A stretch of 64,000 nt of DNA from Mucilaginibacter pallidiroseus (lineage in GTDB: Bacteria > Bacteroidota > Bacteroidia > Sphingobacteriales > Sphingobacteriaceae). The position numbers and the translations under genes are program-made. The stretch is taken from assembly GCF_007846085.1 (NCBI RefSeq), contig NZ_VOEJ01000010.1:87268-151267 (forward strand), in the 5' to 3' direction. The notes under the pieces are model-generated. The model was not told where the DNA came from. It saw nothing but the letters and a program-made list of their open reading frames with translations, and made no database searches. Of this stretch, positions 61,870-64,000 are shown piece after piece; position 1 is the first letter of the stretch, and each line of letters starts with the position of its first letter.

Positions 61870-62247
61870 CAATTTCTAGATTTGAAGTATGAATTATCAA
61901 TAAATTGAGGATATCAGCGAAAATTAGAAGAATTATTAAGAAAGAGGGAATGCGTAAACAGCGATGATATAATTTCTGTACACATGCGGAAAGACCAATG
62001 TTTTCATACAATAACATTTTCAATAAACAATGAATTAGTTACATCCTGTTTCAGCTTCGCTTTCAGGCGTTCAATAGTTATTCACAGCTTTTTCTATTTC
62101 GTATTTTTTAATCCATGTAATGGATTATTTATCAGCGTGTAATATAATTTTTGAAGACCTAAGGTAAAAACGAATCTCAGATGCTAAGTTAGGTGCTCAG
62201 AAGTTTGGCTTTCTTTGGGTTTGGAAAGAGGATAATTGATGAAAAAA

Positions 62248-62272
62248 CCCCTTAAATCGCTGATTTAAGGGG
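62248..62272 (-). terminator. Hairpin terminator next to tRNA-like fragment (copy 2)
   Basis: CCCCTTAAATC (62248-62258) and GATTTAAGGGG (62262-62272) with loop GCT, the reverse complement of the loop in copy 1 at 20062-20064. Six A's at 62242-62247 give the T-tract on the minus strand. The flanking GGATAATT-GATGAAAA also matches copy 1. Confidence 0.8.
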
Positions 62273-62294
62273 TTTAGATGTCTCCTGAAGGAGT

Positions 62295-62324
62295 ACTTTG
62301 TGCGCCCCCCTAGGCTCGAACCTT
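62295..62324 (-). repeat. tRNA 3'-end-like fragment, copy 2
   Basis: It matches 20098-20127 at 28 of 30 positions, with the same TTCGAGC loop and GGGCGCAC acceptor-like end read leftward. The 5' part of a tRNA is missing. No integrase lies next to it in the window. Confidence 0.6.
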
Positions 62325-63164
62325 TTTAATTAATCTGTTCATTACCATGATCATATCATCTTAATTAGCAAGTAGATTGCTTTATAGTAATAAAAGAAAT
62401 TGACAGATACTCAATGAATAAAATATAAAGTTTAGAGGGAAGCAATCATTAGTTATGGCAGGACGATAACCTATGCTTGTAAATTCTTTATTGTCAATGC
62501 ATTAATCGAAACAAATCAAAGCAGGTGTTCACTTAGGTAACTACCTCTTTTCATAACTAAAGATACACATTTATTCGATATAGATCACAATCCTTGACTT
62601 ATTTCCATGAGCATTTCTTCGTATTGAACCGCGAAAAGCTTACTTCATGCATTAACTTGAAGGAATAAAGTGACACAAATCACTAACAACGAACATCAAA
62701 TTGAAAGGGAGGGAAATGTAACTAGACTATTTATCGCCCCTCACGCAGTAATATGTAAGATTTTGATAAAGTGGTCTCTTTAAAGACCCGCTCAAATCAT
62801 ATATACTTATATCAATCTAATGATGCAATTTACCAATTTATTAATTGTTAAGCAAATGAATTTGCATTACACGTATGCATGAAGCGAAATAAAAATTGTA
62901 ATAATGAGGTATGTCAAACTCAAAGATCCAGTGCATTTATAATCAATATCTTATCAGAAGGCTTGCAAAATAAATTTTTAAAGTTGGTTTTAGTGTTAAG
63001 TTCGGCTTAATTAAGTTAAATGGATATTATATTGAAATCTTGAATCTAAGGTTCGAGGTCCGGCAGGAACCGGGGAACGCCCAAAAAAACAGATTGACCA
63101 GACTTGTCATGCGTGTGATAAATAAAATTGATAGCTTAGCTGATGCTAAACCAAAGTATATAAA

Positions 63165-63936
63165 ATGCGCCCCAAATCACACCGACACCATTTCGTCCCT
63201 GAGTTCTTAACTAAAGGGTTTCTAAACGCTGATGGTGAAATAACAGTTTATGATAAAGTGGACGACAAGTATTACCCCGGCAATCCGGTAAATCTCTTTG
63301 TTGAGAAGGACAGAAACACATTCCCTAATCTCGAAGGTATCGAAGATGATGTGATCGAACAAGTATATGCTAGTTATGACGCAATATTCTCAAGTGCGCT
63401 TACCCAAATCTCTGATAAAAACCACGTTACGAATGATAATTTTAAACTGATACTTCTGTTCGCTTATATTTCAAAGTGGCGCGTGCCGCAATATGACGAG
63501 TCATTTAAAAATGCCAAAGCATTTTTTTTCTGTTGACGACCTGGGTTTAGGATTAAAGAACGATCACAATGAACGTATCGATCTTAACTTCGAAGCATTC
63601 TTTACATCAGACATGCATCAAGAGTTGAAAAGGTTGCTGTTGGCTGTGCAACCATTTCGTTTCAAAGATGATTTTAAAAAACTCTTAGCGCACAGTTTCA
63701 TAATCTCTACGCCCTTTGATGCGCTTATCAGTGATTGCCCCTTTATTGAGGCTACAATTAATAGCGATGAGTTTTTTGAAGATTTCGTATTTCCCGTGAA
63801 TAAAGATTTAACACTGGTATATTCAAGTCGAATCGACCGAAATGAAATACAGGATTTTCTCTTGAATGGCGATCAAATGGATATACCACTGATGTTGACC
63901 CCTCTTCGCCAATCTAAAGTGACCCCTTTGAGTTAG
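63165..63936 (+). pseudogene. DUF4238-like gene, frameshifted and cut at 3' end
   Basis: Frame 1 (63165-63536) begins MRPKSHRHHFVPEFLTKGF, the HxxP-type start of DUF4238 proteins. A run of eight T's at 63522-63529 shifts the frame; with seven T's the protein would continue AFFSVDDLGLGLKND and run to about 63890 with family-like sequence (FIISTPFDALISDCPFIE). The end is replaced by DNA that looks like an IS end. DUF4238 proteins are often found near mobile DNA; the function is not settled. A sequencing error in the T-run would leave only the 3' loss. Confidence 0.7.
63896..63931. mobile_element. Probable end of an IS21-like element
   Basis: TGACCCCT occurs at 63896 and 63920, exactly 24 bp apart, the same unit length as the repeats at 27155-27240. 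Read leftward the units begin GGGGTCACTTTA, like known IS21-family ends. The element body would lie beyond the right edge of the window. Confidence 0.45.
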
Positions 63937-64000
63937 GGTTTGAAAGAGAGTAAAGTTGTTGTACAGATAGGCTCCTGAGAGCGGATGTTTTTGTACGGTT

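Larger units (their letters stand above)
62024..63164. other. Gene-free stretch with att-like cassette
   Basis: About 1.1 kb with no convincing gene. It holds the terminator at 62248-62272 and the tRNA-like fragment at 62295-62324, and an AGGTAAC at about 62535 like the arm-type sites of the ICE. The rest is AT-rich with scattered stops in all frames. Confidence 0.6.

Noticed and set aside
61829..62023. A 64-codon minus-strand frame upstream of the SASA esterase
   Set aside because: It covers the operator and promoter region of the esterase and shows only low-complexity hydrophobic sequence.
63050..63090. GGTTCGAGGTCC followed by a GC-rich stretch, at first sight a tRNA T-arm
   Set aside because: The arms around the TTCGAGG do not pair as a T-stem and no anticodon arm or acceptor partner is found upstream.
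1..64000. CRISPR arrays
   Set aside because: No regularly spaced repeat series of 24-40 bp with unique spacers was seen, and no cas-like protein is encoded.

Overview
The window comes from a member of the Bacteroidetes, most likely Sphingobacteriaceae (a Mucilaginibacter or Pedobacter type). The evidence is the Bacteroidetes-type tra/mob genes, the SusC/SusD pairs, AT-rich gaps between genes, and promoters with TTTG and TAnnTTTG elements. The genus is an inference.

Region 1 (1 to about 20.1 kb) is the right-hand part of an integrative conjugative element (ICE). Its genes read leftward. They are a partial lipoprotein, traG, traF, traE, an unrecognised membrane protein, an RteC-like regulator, a coupling ATPase, a relaxase with its accessory protein, a candidate oriT hairpin and two small regulatory-type genes. 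A tyrosine integrase, arm-type repeats and a tRNA 3'-end-like core close the right end. Cargo between mob and int (9.6-18.5 kb) is anti-phage defence. It holds a complete type II CBASS operon (patatin effector, CD-NTase, E2-E1 fusion, JAMM protease) and a Septu-like ATPase plus HNH nuclease pair whose ATPase has a long N-terminal extension. Three flanking genes have no clear defence role: a 187-aa protein, a DUF305-like membrane protein and a 196-aa membrane protein.

Region 2 (20.1-27.3 kb) is patchy accessory DNA. It contains a small HTH protein, a CPBP protease, a polytopic membrane protein, a TlpA-like thioredoxin, a frameshifted and truncated MG2-type gene, a diverged pair of intergenic repeats and the end of a probable IS21-like element. 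tRNA-3'-end-like fragments lie at about 20.1, 26.8 and 62.3 kb, which suggests successive insertions at one kind of target.

Region 3 (27.3-61.9 kb) is a large polysaccharide utilisation locus (PUL) aimed at mannose-rich, probably acylated glycans. It encodes GH38, two GH92, GH31 and GH2 enzymes, three SGNH esterases, a CE1-like esterase, a sialate-O-acetylesterase-like enzyme, two SusC and two SusD proteins, two surface lipoproteins, a FucP-like sugar permease and a LacI-type regulator. Nine copies of a 14-bp palindrome close to CTAAATCGATTTAG lie before its transcription units and before the regulator itself. In at least three promoters the palindrome fills the spacer between the -33 and -7 elements, so the LacI protein probably represses the whole locus.

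Region 4 (61.9-64 kb) is a gene-poor stretch with the third tRNA-like fragment, followed by a frameshifted DUF4238 gene cut off by what looks like another IS end.
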